This document shows, piece after piece, positions 1 through 8,052 of a stretch of 43,132 bases of DNA. The stretch is from a virus. Position 1 is the first letter of the stretch; every line of letters starts with the position of its first letter. Made by a program: the position numbers and the translations under genes. The notes below the pieces were generated by a model, which saw nothing but the letters and a program-made list of their open reading frames with translations, was not told the origin of the DNA and did not search any database. The stretch spans positions 1 to 43,132 of IMG/VR virus record IMGVR_UViG_3300032086_000116, one strand, 5' to 3'.

Positions 1-2
1 AG

Positions 3-134
3 CCGAGTATGCGTAAGAGGCTTTTCGAAAAGATTAAGGCTGGTTCTCGTGGTGGTAAACCCGGTCAATGGTCTGCTCGAAAAGCCCAGCTTTTAGCAAA
101 AGAATACAAAGCAGCCGGAGGAGGGTATAAATAA
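3..134 (+). CDS. conserved basic phage protein, 5'-truncated
   Basis: The reading frame is open from base 3 to a TAA at 132-134; the true start may lie before the window, although an ATG is present at 9. The visible 43 residues are very basic and glycine-rich, with the stretch SRGGKPGQWSARKAQLLAKE and a GGGYK C-terminus. I recall this as a short conserved protein of marine phages, sometimes given a DUF name, but I cannot assign a function. Its last codons contain a strong Shine-Dalgarno sequence (GGAGGAGG, about 117-124) suited to the ORF that starts at 134, so the two are probably translationally coupled. Confidence 0.7.
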   Translation, partial: PSMRKRLFEKIKAGSRGGKPGQWSARKAQLLAKEYKAAGGGYK

Positions 135-247
135 TGTTTTTTGGATTAAACGATATAATGGATAAAGCAAAGAAAGCTTATCAAAAACTTTTAAAAAAAT
201 GTTTAACGTGGAAAAATGGCACTAGCAAAAAGTCAAAGAAGTCTTAG
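134..247 (+). CDS. small lysine-rich ORF, 37 aa, function unknown
   Basis: ATG at 134 overlaps the stop of the preceding gene (TAATG) and follows a GGAGGAGG Shine-Dalgarno at good spacing. The product is 37 residues, starts MFFGLNDIMDKAKKAYQKLL and is strongly basic towards the end. It overlaps the start of the next gene at 216 in another frame. The ribosome binding site is the main evidence; the sequence itself is not recognised. The alternative is that the Shine-Dalgarno-like bases only encode the glycine-rich C-terminus of the upstream protein. Confidence 0.4.
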   Translation: MFFGLNDIMDKAKKAYQKLLKKCLTWKNGTSKKSKKS

Positions 248-455
248 AGCTTGGACTAAACAAAAATGGAGAACTAAATCCGGTAAACCATCTGGTGAAA
301 CTGGAGAACGTTACCTACCTGAAAAAGCTATCAAAGCTTTAAGTTCATCTGAATACGCAGCTACTACCAAAGCTAAACGTGAAGGCACCAAGCGTGGTAG
401 ACAGTTTGTCAAGCAACCTAAAAAAATAGCAAAGAAAACAGCTAAGTATCGATGA
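216..455 (+). CDS. conserved basic phage protein, 79 aa
   Basis: This 79-residue, lysine/arginine-rich protein carries the block LRAWTKQKWRTKSGKPSGET, then GERYLPEKAIKALS and a KKIAKKTAKYR tail. I recognise the pattern from many marine phage contigs, where it sits beside the terminase genes, but no function is known to me. Its charge suggests nucleic acid binding, which is inference. It ends in an ATGA overlap with the gene at 452, so it belongs to the packaging operon. Confidence 0.8.
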   Translation: MALAKSQRSLRAWTKQKWRTKSGKPSGETGERYLPEKAIKALSSSEYAATTKAKREGTKRGRQFVKQPKKIAKKTAKYR

Positions 456-751
456 CACTATTACCTGACGGATATATTAAAAGAGTTACCTCAACCATAC
501 CTTTTGGTTATGAGTTAAGTAATGAATACGATACGTTTCTCAAACCCATCCCTGAACAAATTGCAGCGTTAGAAATTGCAGAAGCTATGATAGTAGATGA
601 GGGTATCTCGCTTCAAGCTGCATGTGATTGGTTAGAATACAAAACAGAAAGACGTATCTCTGTACCCGGTTTAAAAAAACACATAGATAAGAAATATGGA
701 ACACGAGACGAGAGACTGGGAAATCAATCCTCATCTCTACTTGCAAGATGA
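452..751 (+). CDS. terminase small subunit-like HTH protein
   Basis: A protein of about 99 residues directly before TerL, starting in an ATGA overlap with the gene at 216. Residues about 33-80 (PIPEQ...IAEAMIVDEGISLQAACDWLE...RRISVPGLKKHI) look like a helix-turn-helix of the kind that recognises pac or cos DNA in small terminase subunits. The last 16 residues (TRDERLGNQSS onwards) look unnatural because they overlap the TerL frame. As I recall, this HTH is often fused to the TerL N-terminus in related marine phages, and a one-base shift around 700-715 would produce that fusion here. Function is by position and pattern only. Confidence 0.7.
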   Translation: MTLLPDGYIKRVTSTIPFGYELSNEYDTFLKPIPEQIAALEIAEAMIVDEGISLQAACDWLEYKTERRISVPGLKKHIDKKYGTRDERLGNQSSSLLAR

Positions 752-2354
752 TGAAGGTAACTTCGTCTTAAAGAAAGACGGAACTCCTAAAAAGAAAGCA
801 GGTAGACCAGTCACCACAACCGAGAAAGCTGTCAAAGCTGCTCGGGCTACTATAGGGCGTAAACAACGCAACATCAAAAAGCTTGAGGAAAAACTCAACA
901 ACGCTAGAAAATCTTTTAAAAAACAAAAAGAAACACTTCAAAAACTTGACAAGAAAGAAGAAGGTCCTGTCACAACCGATGAACTTGACAACCTTCCAAA
1001 AGCTGTACGTGAAGATTTAAAAGATCGTAAAGTTTTATTCCATCCTAACGAAGGTCCACAAACAGAATTCTTAGCAGCCGGAGAGAAAGATGTTCTCTAC
1101 GGTGGTGCTGCGGGTGGTGGTAAATCGTTTGCAATGATTGTTGACCCATTAAGATATTGTCACATAAAAGAACATCGTGCATTAATCTTACGTAGGTCTA
1201 TGCCAGAGTTACGTGAGATGATTGACAAGTCTCGTGAGCTATACCCACAAGCGTTTCCCGGTGCTAAGTTCCGTGAAGTTGAAAAGCTTTGGAACTTTCC
1301 ATCCGGTGCCAAGGTTGAGTTTGGGTTTTTAGAAAGAGACGCAGACGTGTATCGTTATCAAGGACAAGCGTATAGTTGGATAGGATTTGATGAAATCACT
1401 CACCTACCCACAGAATTTGCATGGAACTATTTAGCATCACGTCTGAGAACCACCAATCCAGAAATCCAAACTTACCTTCGCTGTACCGCTAACCCCGGTG
1501 GTGTTGGTGCACATTGGGTAAAACAACGTTACATTCAACCAAGCGAAGAGAACAAATCGTTTCTTGGTAAAGATGGACTTACTCGTAAATTTATACCGGC
1601 TAAGTTAGCAGACAACCCATACCTCGCAGAGGATGGGGTTTACGAGCAAATGCTTAAATCTTTACCACCGATTCAACGTAGACAGTTGCTTGAAGGTAAC
1701 TGGGATGTTGCAGAAGGTGCAGCCTTTGTAGAATTTGACCCACATATGCACGTAATCACTCCATTTCAGATACCTTTACCGTGGGAGAGAGTAAAAGGAA
1801 TCGACTATGGATATGCTTCAGAAAGCTGTTGTTTATGGGGAACTATCGATATAAATGACGGAACTTTGATAATTTATCGAGAATTATACAAAAAAGGCTT
1901 GACAGGTGAAGAATTAGGTGCTATAATAGGAGATATGGAGCTAGAGGACCCGTTTTCGGTTCCCGGTGTATTAGATACAGCAGCTTGGGCTAAAACCGGT
2001 ACAACCGGTCCAACTGTTGGAGAAGCTTTGATTCGTTCCGGTCATAAGCTCAGACGAGCAGACAAGAATCGTATACAGGGTAAAATTCAAATACACGAGT
2101 TCCTAAAGGTCAGAGAGAATGGTAGACCAAAGCTGCAAATATTTAATACTTGCCCTAATCTAATACGAGAACTCCAGAGTATACCATTATCCAAGACCAA
2201 CCCTGAAGACGTGGATACCCATGCTTCAGACCACGCATACGATGCGTTGAGATATATGATAATGAGCAGACCAAGAATGGAAAGCCCATTAGAGCGTATG
2301 AGGAATTTGAAAAGGGAGATATACTCTCCATCAGATTCTACATTTGGATACTAG
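696..2354 (+). CDS. terL: terminase large subunit (TerL)
   Basis: The ATPase-nuclease motor that packages DNA through the portal. ATPase domain: Walker A GGAAGGGKS at residues 136-144, Walker B IGFDEI at 229-234, and a TANPGG coupling-type motif at 264-269. Nuclease domain (RNase H fold): acidic residues in GIDYG (Asp370), VLDTA (Asp427) and SDHAYDALRY (Asp512). At 552 residues it has a normal TerL length plus a basic coiled N-terminal extension (about 35-95). The ATG at 696 lies inside the HTH gene, and an in-frame TAG at 684-686 prevents a longer start. A consensus promoter on the same strand lies inside the gene at 1899-1927. Identification is firm; the exact N-terminus is not. Confidence 0.96.
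   Translation: MEHETRDWEINPHLYLQDDEGNFVLKKDGTPKKKAGRPVTTTEKAVKAARATIGRKQRNIKKLEEKLNNARKSFKKQKETLQKLDKKEEGPVTTDELDNLPKAVREDLKDRKVLFHPNEGPQTEFLAAGEKDVLYGGAAGGGKSFAMIVDPLRYCHIKEHRALILRRSMPELREMIDKSRELYPQAFPGAKFREVEKLWNFPSGAKVEFGFLERDADVYRYQGQAYSWIGFDEITHLPTEFAWNYLASRLRTTNPEIQTYLRCTANPGGVGAHWVKQRYIQPSEENKSFLGKDGLTRKFIPAKLADNPYLAEDGVYEQMLKSLPPIQRRQLLEGNWDVAEGAAFVEFDPHMHVITPFQIPLPWERVKGIDYGYASESCCLWGTIDINDGTLIIYRELYKKGLTGEELGAIIGDMELEDPFSVPGVLDTAAWAKTGTTGPTVGEALIRSGHKLRRADKNRIQGKIQIHEFLKVRENGRPKLQIFNTCPNLIRELQSIPLSKTNPEDVDTHASDHAYDALRYMIMSRPRMESPLERMRNLKREIYSPSDSTFGY
1899..1927 (+). promoter_or_regulatory. perfect sigma70 promoter inside terL
   Basis: TTGACA at 1899-1904, a 17-bp spacer, then TATAAT at 1922-1927, with an extended -10 (TGC before TATAAT). 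Expected start near 1934. The transcript would first cover the 3' end of terL and then the portal gene at 2361 and the other structural genes. It lies within codons of the nuclease domain, so chance cannot be excluded, but a full 12/12 match with optimal spacing is rare. Confidence 0.55.
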
Positions 2355-2360
2355 GAACGA

Positions 2361-4556
2361 ATGGCAGATAACGAGAATACATTTTTAACAGCCGACAATC
2401 TCTACCAAGAAGTAGAAGGTGAAGCTGGAAAAAACTTAGCACTAGAACTGAATCAACGAGAAAATCTTGTTGGTATTATCAGAGGTAGATTTGCTAATGC
2501 TGAGACAGCTCGTGATATGGACGAAAGACGTTGGTTACGTGCTTACGAAAACTACAGAGGGTTATATAGTAAATCCATTAAGTTTAGAGATTCTGAAAAG
2601 TCTAGAATCTTTGTAAAGATTACAAAAACAAAAGTTCTTGCTGCCTTTGGACAATTAGTCGATGTAATCTTTGGTACCGGTAAGTTTCCAATAGGTATTG
2701 AAGAAACCAAAATACCTGAAGGTGAGTTAGGACAAGCTCATCTTGACCAAGGTGGTCTAGGTATTGAAAGTCCGGGTGAACAAGAAATCCCAGACGATAT
2801 TGGAAACAGAATTGACAATCCTTACGATGTTGGTTACGAAGGTGACGGTAGAGTTTTAAAACCCGGTGCAACCTTTAACAGAGGATTGTTTGAAGAATCA
2901 TTAGAACAAAAAGCTGAAGCAGCAGGAATGCTACAAGAAGGCTTCAGTCCTGACCCACAAAAGTTTGACCTTTCTCCAGCTCAACGTGCTGCAAGAAGAA
3001 TGGAAAAACTTATCCATGACCAAATAGAAGAGTCACACGGGTCTTCAGAAATACGTAACGCATTATTAGAATCAGCGTTACTTGGTACAGGGATTGTCAA
3101 AGGTCCTTTTAACTTTAACAAAAAACTTAACAAGTGGGATACAGACGAAGACGGTAATAGAAATTATAATCCGCTTGAAGTTAGAGTACCACGAATAGAA
3201 TTTGTAAGCTGTTGGGATTTCTATCCAGACCCATCAGCAACGAACATTGAAGAATGTGAATACGTAGTTCATCGTCATAAAATGAACAAAAGCCAACTTA
3301 GACAGTTGCGTAACATGCCTTACTTTGATGAGGATGCTATCAGAACTTGTTTAATGGACGGTCCTAATTACGCTGAAAAAGATTATGAATCACAGCTAAA
3401 AGACGATGCAAGAACAGACGATGTTTACGATAGTCACTTTGAAGTTCTTGAGTATTGGGGTATCATGGATGCTGAATACGCAAGAGAAGTAGGTATTGAG
3501 TTAGATGAAAGCATTGATGATTTAGATGAAGTACAAATCAATGCATGGGTATGTGGTAATCAATTACTCAGAGCAGTAGTTAATCCATTTACACCGTACA
3601 GAATACCTTACCACGCTTTTCCATACGAGAAGAATCCATACAACTTCTTCGGTATTGGAGTAGCTGAAAATATGGACGATTCACAGCAGATTATGAATGG
3701 TCATGCAAGAATGGCAATTGATAATCTAGCTATGGCTGGTTCGCTAGTCTTTGACGTAGATGAATCAGCGTTAGTAGGTGGACAGTCAATGGAAATCTAT
3801 CCCGGCAAAATCTTTAGAAGACAAGCTGGTATGCCCGGACAAGCTATACACGGGTTAAAGTTTCCAAACACTGCACCTGAGAATATGATGATGTTTGACA
3901 AGTTTAGACAACTTGCAGACGAACAAACCGGCATACCATCCTATTCACACGGTCAGACTGGTGTTCAAAGTATGACAAGGACTGCTTCGGGCATGTCTAT
4001 GTTACTTGGAGCATCTAGTCTTAACATTAAAACAGTTGTCAAAAACCTTGACGACTTTTTACTGAGACCAATGGGAGAAGCTTTCTTTCAATGGAACATG
4101 CAGTTCTTTGAAGGCTCTCTAGATGTAAAAGGCGATTTAGAAGTTAGAGCTACAGGTACTAATAGCTTAATGCAGAAAGAAGTAAGATCACAAAGACTTA
4201 CTATGTTCTTACAAACTGCACAAAGTCCAGCTATTGCACCGTTTGTTAAGATTTCTAAACTCGTTAGTGAACTTGCCTACAGCTTGGATTTAGACCCTGA
4301 TGAAATACTCAACGATCCTGAAGAAGCTGCAATGATGGCACAAATTATAGGAATGCAAAATGTTGGACAAACAAATGGCGAAGAGACTCAACCTGCTGGT
4401 GGGGAACAAGGAGCTATGGGAAGCCTTGCAGGAGTACCTGCTACACCTCAAGAACTTGGACCTACAGGCACTGGCGGTGGCAACATCGGAATCGGAAATG
4501 TTCCGGTTGCAGGGGAAAGTGAATTCTCTGGTACGCCTAGAGCAGTTGCCGGATAA
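2361..4556 (+). CDS. portal protein
   Basis: A 731-residue protein six bases after TerL, the usual position of the portal, the dodecameric ring through which DNA enters and leaves the head. Recognisable portal-like parts are the N-terminal RDMDERRWLRAYENYRG block, the middle ENMDDSQQIMNGHARMAIDN helix and the later TRTASGMSMLLGASSLNIKT segment with the adjoining RPMGEAFFQWN. An acidic, proline-rich insertion (about 115-200) and a Gly/Gln-rich C-terminus (about 665-731) are extra to the core. Family assignment is from pattern and gene order. A second frame is open across its 3' end (see 4498-4593). Confidence 0.88.
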   Translation: MADNENTFLTADNLYQEVEGEAGKNLALELNQRENLVGIIRGRFANAETARDMDERRWLRAYENYRGLYSKSIKFRDSEKSRIFVKITKTKVLAAFGQLVDVIFGTGKFPIGIEETKIPEGELGQAHLDQGGLGIESPGEQEIPDDIGNRIDNPYDVGYEGDGRVLKPGATFNRGLFEESLEQKAEAAGMLQEGFSPDPQKFDLSPAQRAARRMEKLIHDQIEESHGSSEIRNALLESALLGTGIVKGPFNFNKKLNKWDTDEDGNRNYNPLEVRVPRIEFVSCWDFYPDPSATNIEECEYVVHRHKMNKSQLRQLRNMPYFDEDAIRTCLMDGPNYAEKDYESQLKDDARTDDVYDSHFEVLEYWGIMDAEYAREVGIELDESIDDLDEVQINAWVCGNQLLRAVVNPFTPYRIPYHAFPYEKNPYNFFGIGVAENMDDSQQIMNGHARMAIDNLAMAGSLVFDVDESALVGGQSMEIYPGKIFRRQAGMPGQAIHGLKFPNTAPENMMMFDKFRQLADEQTGIPSYSHGQTGVQSMTRTASGMSMLLGASSLNIKTVVKNLDDFLLRPMGEAFFQWNMQFFEGSLDVKGDLEVRATGTNSLMQKEVRSQRLTMFLQTAQSPAIAPFVKISKLVSELAYSLDLDPDEILNDPEEAAMMAQIIGMQNVGQTNGEETQPAGGEQGAMGSLAGVPATPQELGPTGTGGGNIGIGNVPVAGESEFSGTPRAVAG

Positions 4557-4593
4557 AGTTAAAGAGGCTTTGACAAGAAAGGAAGAAGAATAA
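4498..4593 (+). CDS. small ORF overlapping portal 3' end, 31 aa
   Basis: This frame ends at 4593 in a TAATG overlap with the next gene and fills the otherwise unexplained 36 bases after the portal stop. ATG 4498 gives 31 residues starting MFRLQGKVNSLVRLEQLPDK and ending in a charged KEALTRKEEE tail; in-frame ATGs at 4360 and 4375 would give longer products read wholly through portal codons. The stop-start coupling supports translation. The sequence is not recognised and could be non-functional. Confidence 0.35.
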   Translation: MFRLQGKVNSLVRLEQLPDKVKEALTRKEEE

Positions 4594-5498
4594 TGATGTT
4601 AACAAACGATAAAGACAGATACGGTTTTGAAGAGGGTGGAGTTTTAACTCAAGAAACTTTAAAAGGTATGAACGAAAACCCTGCTATTTTATTATCTGGA
4701 ATGACAGCTGCTGTTGAAGCCAAGCAAAGAGAATATAATGATGCGGTTAAGAATAAGAATCAAGAACTTGCAGATTCACTTAACGAAGAAATTAATGCAT
4801 TAGACGAACAACGTATTTTACTACAGAACAAATTATCAGAACGTGGTGGAATGAAAGACGGTGGACCGGGAATAGAAGCACTACGTAAAGTGGCACCTGA
4901 CGTTGTAGAGCGTATGGGTTACGAAGAAGGCGGTGATGTAGAAAATCAAATGTCAATGCTTATGGGTCCACAAGAAGAACTTCCAGAAACCGAGATGGAA
5001 TCAGAAATGGAAATGGAGTCTGAAACTCCTATGGAGTCTGATTCTGAAATGGAAGATAACTATTTAGATTTTATAATTAATGAGGCATTAAGCGAAGAAG
5101 AAGAAGATATGCTTATGTCCAAACTAGAACAAGATGACGAACTTTCTATGCTATTTGATAAAGTTATAGAAGTCGCATCAGAATTTGCTGGTTCTGGTCC
5201 TGTTGAAGGACCGGGAACAGGAGTCTCTGACAGCATACCTGCACGGTTGTCTGACGGAGAATTTGTCTTCACTGCTAAAGCTGTAGAAGAAATCGGAGCT
5301 GATAATTTAATGGCAATGATGAAAGATGCAGAAATGAAAGCAGATGAAAGACAAGAAATGCAAATGGGAGGTCTAATGGCTAGGAATACCAAGCCAGAAG
5401 ATGAAATGAATCCCTACGCTATAGCAAAGGATGAATTAGATAATACTGACGATGCTATTAAGCGTGGAATGATTTATAATCAAATTCCCATTAGATAG
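4593..5498 (+). CDS. acidic conserved virion-region protein, 301 aa
   Basis: Placed between portal and scaffold. The N-terminal half has a predicted coiled coil (about 40-85). The middle is very acidic with repeated Glu/Met runs (EMESEMEMESE, about 130-150). The C-terminal part holds a motif I know from marine phage proteins, GPGTGVSDSIPARLSDGEFV followed by FTAKAVEEIGADNLMAMMK. The role is unknown; head assembly or scaffolding is inferred from position. The ATG at 4593 follows a GGAAG Shine-Dalgarno; a second ATG follows immediately at 4596. Confidence 0.85.
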   Translation: MMLTNDKDRYGFEEGGVLTQETLKGMNENPAILLSGMTAAVEAKQREYNDAVKNKNQELADSLNEEINALDEQRILLQNKLSERGGMKDGGPGIEALRKVAPDVVERMGYEEGGDVENQMSMLMGPQEELPETEMESEMEMESETPMESDSEMEDNYLDFIINEALSEEEEDMLMSKLEQDDELSMLFDKVIEVASEFAGSGPVEGPGTGVSDSIPARLSDGEFVFTAKAVEEIGADNLMAMMKDAEMKADERQEMQMGGLMARNTKPEDEMNPYAIAKDELDNTDDAIKRGMIYNQIPIR

Positions 5499-5634
5499 GC
5501 GATAAGGCTACCCAAGACGTCATAGGCACCTTATCATTATAATAACTGAAAGGCTACCTTTACAAGAACAAGCCCTGCAAGTGCACATCGCAGCTACCTT
5601 GTCAAGATAAAGCCCTGAGTAGGAGAAATAGAAT
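5499..5634 (+). other. 136-bp non-coding spacer before scaffold/capsid genes
   Basis: The longest gene-free stretch on the plus strand. It contains an inverted repeat GATAAGG (5501-5507) / CCTTATC (5529-5535), a TATAAT at 5538-5543 with only a poor -35 (AAGACG-like, about 5515), and two copies of a 25-nt repeat (5553-5577 and 5593-5617). A good Shine-Dalgarno (TAGGAGAAAT) precedes the ATG at 5635. A promoter or structured leader that raises capsid expression is plausible, since a terminator closes the unit after the capsid gene at 7562. Confidence 0.5.
5553..5617 (+). repeat. two-copy 25-nt direct repeat, 40-nt period
   Basis: Copy 1 is 5553-5577 and copy 2 is 5593-5617. Both begin GCTACCTT and end AGCCCTG, with 21 of 25 positions identical. 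A shorter, degenerate relative (GCTACCCAAGA) lies at 5507-5517. The repeats lie in non-coding DNA just before the scaffold gene. A regulatory RNA or protein-binding role is possible but not shown. Confidence 0.7.
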
Positions 5635-6522
5635 ATGACTACTGAAGTACAACAAGAGGATAATGCCAATCCTTACAATATGAATAAATCGTGGCATAAT
5701 GTGGATGAGCCGGAATTTGTATCCGCTGATGATGGACTCTTTTTTGAAAGAAAAACTCCGACAACTAATCAGAGTAAGAAATCAAAAATAGACCCGAAGG
5801 ATTTAGAAAATCCAAGTCAAGAAGCAAACGAATCATCAAAAGATGAACCGTATAAGCGACCTGACTACAAAAAGCGATACGATGATTTAAAGTCTCATTA
5901 CGATAGAAAACTTAATGAGTTCAAAGCTCGTGAGCAGGAGTTACTTGAAGAAGCTGCTAAAAACAGACAAGAGTACAAAGCTCCTAAGTCTCCCGAAGAA
6001 CTTGAACAATTTAAGAAGGAGTATCCGGATGTATACGAAGTTGTAGAAACCGTAGCACATCTTCAAAGTGAGGAGAAATCCAAAGTTTTAGAAGATAGAT
6101 TACAAGCTTTACAACAACGTGAACAAGAGATAATCCGTAAAGATGCTGAAAAGCGATTGATGGATAGACATCCTGATTTTGATGATATCAGAAACAGTGA
6201 CGACTTCCACAGCTGGGCAAAAGAGCAGCCACAGGCTATCCAAGATTGGGTATACAAAAACGCTGACGATGCTGACCTAGCTTCAAGAGCTTTAGATTTA
6301 TTTAAACGTGATGTTGGTATTGACGTTGCACCTAAGAAGTCAGATTCAAAGCAGTCTAAAAAGTCTGCTGCTGACATGGTTTCAACAAAGACAACTGCGG
6401 TGGAACCAAAGCAGGAGAAAGTTTGGACTGAAAGGGAGATTGCTGCTATGTCAATCGATGAGTTCGATAAGTACGAAGAGGAAATAAGTCGAGCAATGGT
6501 TGAAGGCAGAATCACAAAATAA
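5635..6522 (+). CDS. capsid scaffolding-like protein
   Basis: A 295-residue, highly charged protein directly before the major capsid gene, the classic scaffold position. It is mostly alpha-helical and coiled-coil in character (about 75-125 and 130-175: long Glu/Lys/Gln stretches), with a middle segment MDRHPDFDDIRNSDDFHSWA and a C-terminal helix-rich region. The N-terminal 65 residues look disordered. Scaffolds guide procapsid assembly and are then removed. Assignment is from position, size and composition; no protease motif was seen. Confidence 0.75.
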   Translation: MTTEVQQEDNANPYNMNKSWHNVDEPEFVSADDGLFFERKTPTTNQSKKSKIDPKDLENPSQEANESSKDEPYKRPDYKKRYDDLKSHYDRKLNEFKAREQELLEEAAKNRQEYKAPKSPEELEQFKKEYPDVYEVVETVAHLQSEEKSKVLEDRLQALQQREQEIIRKDAEKRLMDRHPDFDDIRNSDDFHSWAKEQPQAIQDWVYKNADDADLASRALDLFKRDVGIDVAPKKSDSKQSKKSAADMVSTKTTAVEPKQEKVWTEREIAAMSIDEFDKYEEEISRAMVEGRITK

Positions 6523-6551
6523 ACTATTAACTAAAAAAACGGAGTAATATC

Positions 6552-7526
6552 ATGGCACAATATTTTGAACCAAGTCCAGATACTAATGCAAACTTTGCTA
6601 ACTCTGTAAGTGGACAGGCTAATAGTTTCTTCCTACCATCCATCTACTCTAAAAAGGTTCTAAACTTCTTTAGAAAGGCATCGGTAGTTGAAGCTATTAC
6701 TAACACCGATTATTCTGGTGAGATTTCTGCTTACGGAGACTCAGTAAAGATTATTAAAGAACCTGTAATCTCTGTGTATGACTACACAAGAGGTTCAGAT
6801 ACAACTCAAACTAAGCTAACTGACCAAGAAGTATCTCTTGTTGTTGACAGTGCTAAAGCTTTTAAATTCATCGTAGATGATATCGAAAGCAACATGTCAC
6901 ATGTTAACTTCAAAGAAGTTGCTACTTCTTCAGCTGCTTACGCTTTGAGAGATTCATTTGACTCAAGCGTTATCGCTTCTATGTTCTCAGGAGTATCATC
7001 TTCTGCACCTGACCATGTCATCGGTGCTGATGCTGCTGCTGGTACTGGTGGTGTAGCTGAGACAACTGCTTCTGTCGACCTTTTAGGTTCTGACGGAACT
7101 GGTGTTGATGCTCTTGACCTTATGGCAAGAATGGCTAAGTTACTAGACGAGCAAAACATCCCTGAAGAAGGAAGATGGTTTGTAGCTCCTCCTTCATTCT
7201 ATGAAGAGTTGTCACAGTCTGGTTCTAAGCTTCTTTCTGTAGACTTTAACGCTGGTCAAGGTTCTATCAGAAATGGATTAGTATCAAGTGGAAAACTAAG
7301 AGGTTTCAGCATGTACAAATCAAATAACATCGCTGCAACTTCAACTGCTACTGGCAAATGTCTAGCAGGACACATTTCATCTACTGCTACTGCTCAAACT
7401 ATCATCTCAACTGAAGTCCTAAGAGACCCAAGTTCTTTCGGTGATATCGTTAGAGGATTGCATGTATATGGAGCTAAAGTCCTAAGAGACGAAGCTTTAG
7501 TATCAGCTTTCTACACAATTGACTAA
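6552..7526 (+). CDS. major capsid protein
   Basis: A 324-residue protein between the scaffold and a strong terminator. The N-terminal FLPSIYSKKVLNFFRKASVV and the SVKIIKEPVISVYDY segment are typical of HK97-fold capsid proteins of marine podoviruses, and the WFVAPPSFYEEL block (about 215) is also characteristic. Expected to form the icosahedral shell. The ATG follows a CGGAG Shine-Dalgarno. Codon use is even and the gene is free of odd insertions. HK97 fold is inference from family resemblance. Confidence 0.9.
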   Translation: MAQYFEPSPDTNANFANSVSGQANSFFLPSIYSKKVLNFFRKASVVEAITNTDYSGEISAYGDSVKIIKEPVISVYDYTRGSDTTQTKLTDQEVSLVVDSAKAFKFIVDDIESNMSHVNFKEVATSSAAYALRDSFDSSVIASMFSGVSSSAPDHVIGADAAAGTGGVAETTASVDLLGSDGTGVDALDLMARMAKLLDEQNIPEEGRWFVAPPSFYEELSQSGSKLLSVDFNAGQGSIRNGLVSSGKLRGFSMYKSNNIAATSTATGKCLAGHISSTATAQTIISTEVLRDPSSFGDIVRGLHVYGAKVLRDEALVSAFYTID

Positions 7527-7535
7527 TATCAATTC

Positions 7536-7562
7536 GGGGGGTCTTCGGACCCTCCACTTTTT
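7536..7562 (+). terminator. rho-independent terminator after capsid gene
   Basis: An 8-bp stem (7536-7543 with 7548-7555, one G-U pair) closes a stable C(UUCG)G tetraloop and is followed by A-C and five Ts at 7558-7562. It lies 10 bases after the capsid stop and 20 bases before the next ATG. It should limit read-through from capsid into tail genes, so capsid mRNA can be more abundant. Confidence 0.93.
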
Positions 7563-7582
7563 AAAATTTAAAGGAGAATAAC

Positions 7583-7876
7583 ATGAGTATGAAAGGAGCT
7601 GCAAAAGGAATTGCAAAAGGTTTAGCAAACGCAGCAACAGCTAAACAAAGAATGGCTGTAAAAGCTGCTTCCGGTATTTTAAAAGCTGCTGGTGTGGATA
7701 AGAAAGTAACTAAAAGAATGGATAAAGTTGCTAAAGGATTTTACAAAGGCGGTAAAGTATCTAGATACGCTAAGATGAAGCGTGAAGGTATGGCTAAAGG
7801 TGGTGTAGTACATCACAACTCTTTAAAAGATATTGACAAGTCTTACAACACCATGAAGATTAAAGGCGAAAAGTAA
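7583..7876 (+). CDS. small basic Gly/Ala/Lys-rich protein, 97 aa
   Basis: Starts after a strong AAGGAG Shine-Dalgarno at 7571. The N-terminal half is an Ala/Lys-rich amphipathic helix (AAKGIAKGLANAATAKQRMA), and the C-terminal half has KGGKV and AKGGVV motifs common in short marine phage virion-region proteins. Highly basic, so DNA or capsid interaction is possible. Not recognised as a named family. It ends in TAATG overlap with the next small gene. Confidence 0.8.
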   Translation: MSMKGAAKGIAKGLANAATAKQRMAVKAASGILKAAGVDKKVTKRMDKVAKGFYKGGKVSRYAKMKREGMAKGGVVHHNSLKDIDKSYNTMKIKGEK

Positions 7877-8052
7877 TGGCAAAAGGAGTCAACCATTATT
7901 TAAAAGATGGAACCAAATGGACAGGTTCTTATCACAAAATGCCAAATGGTAAATTACATACCAATAAGACTCACACAAAAACAAGTAAGCCTTTATATCA
8001 CATGAAAGAATTAGGTGAAAAGGCAAAACAAAAAGCTAGGAAAAGACAGTAA
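7876..8052 (+). CDS. conserved small basic phage protein, 58 aa
   Basis: A short gene with stop-start overlaps at both ends (TAATG at 7874-7878 and at 8050-8054). The 58-residue product contains GVNHYLKDGTKWTGSYHKMP, then NGKLHTNKTHTKTSKPL and a lysine/arginine-rich tail. I recognise this pattern (KDG...W.G..HKM..G.LH....HT..S) from head-neck regions of marine phages. Function unknown; the tight coupling suggests a structural or assembly role with its neighbours. Confidence 0.8.
   Translation: MAKGVNHYLKDGTKWTGSYHKMPNGKLHTNKTHTKTSKPLYHMKELGEKAKQKARKRQ

Noticed and set aside
671-681. TTTAAAAAAAC as a -1 slippery site between the HTH gene and TerL
   Set aside because: TerL lies in the +1 frame relative to the HTH gene, and an in-frame stop at 684 follows, so a -1 slip here would not make the fusion.
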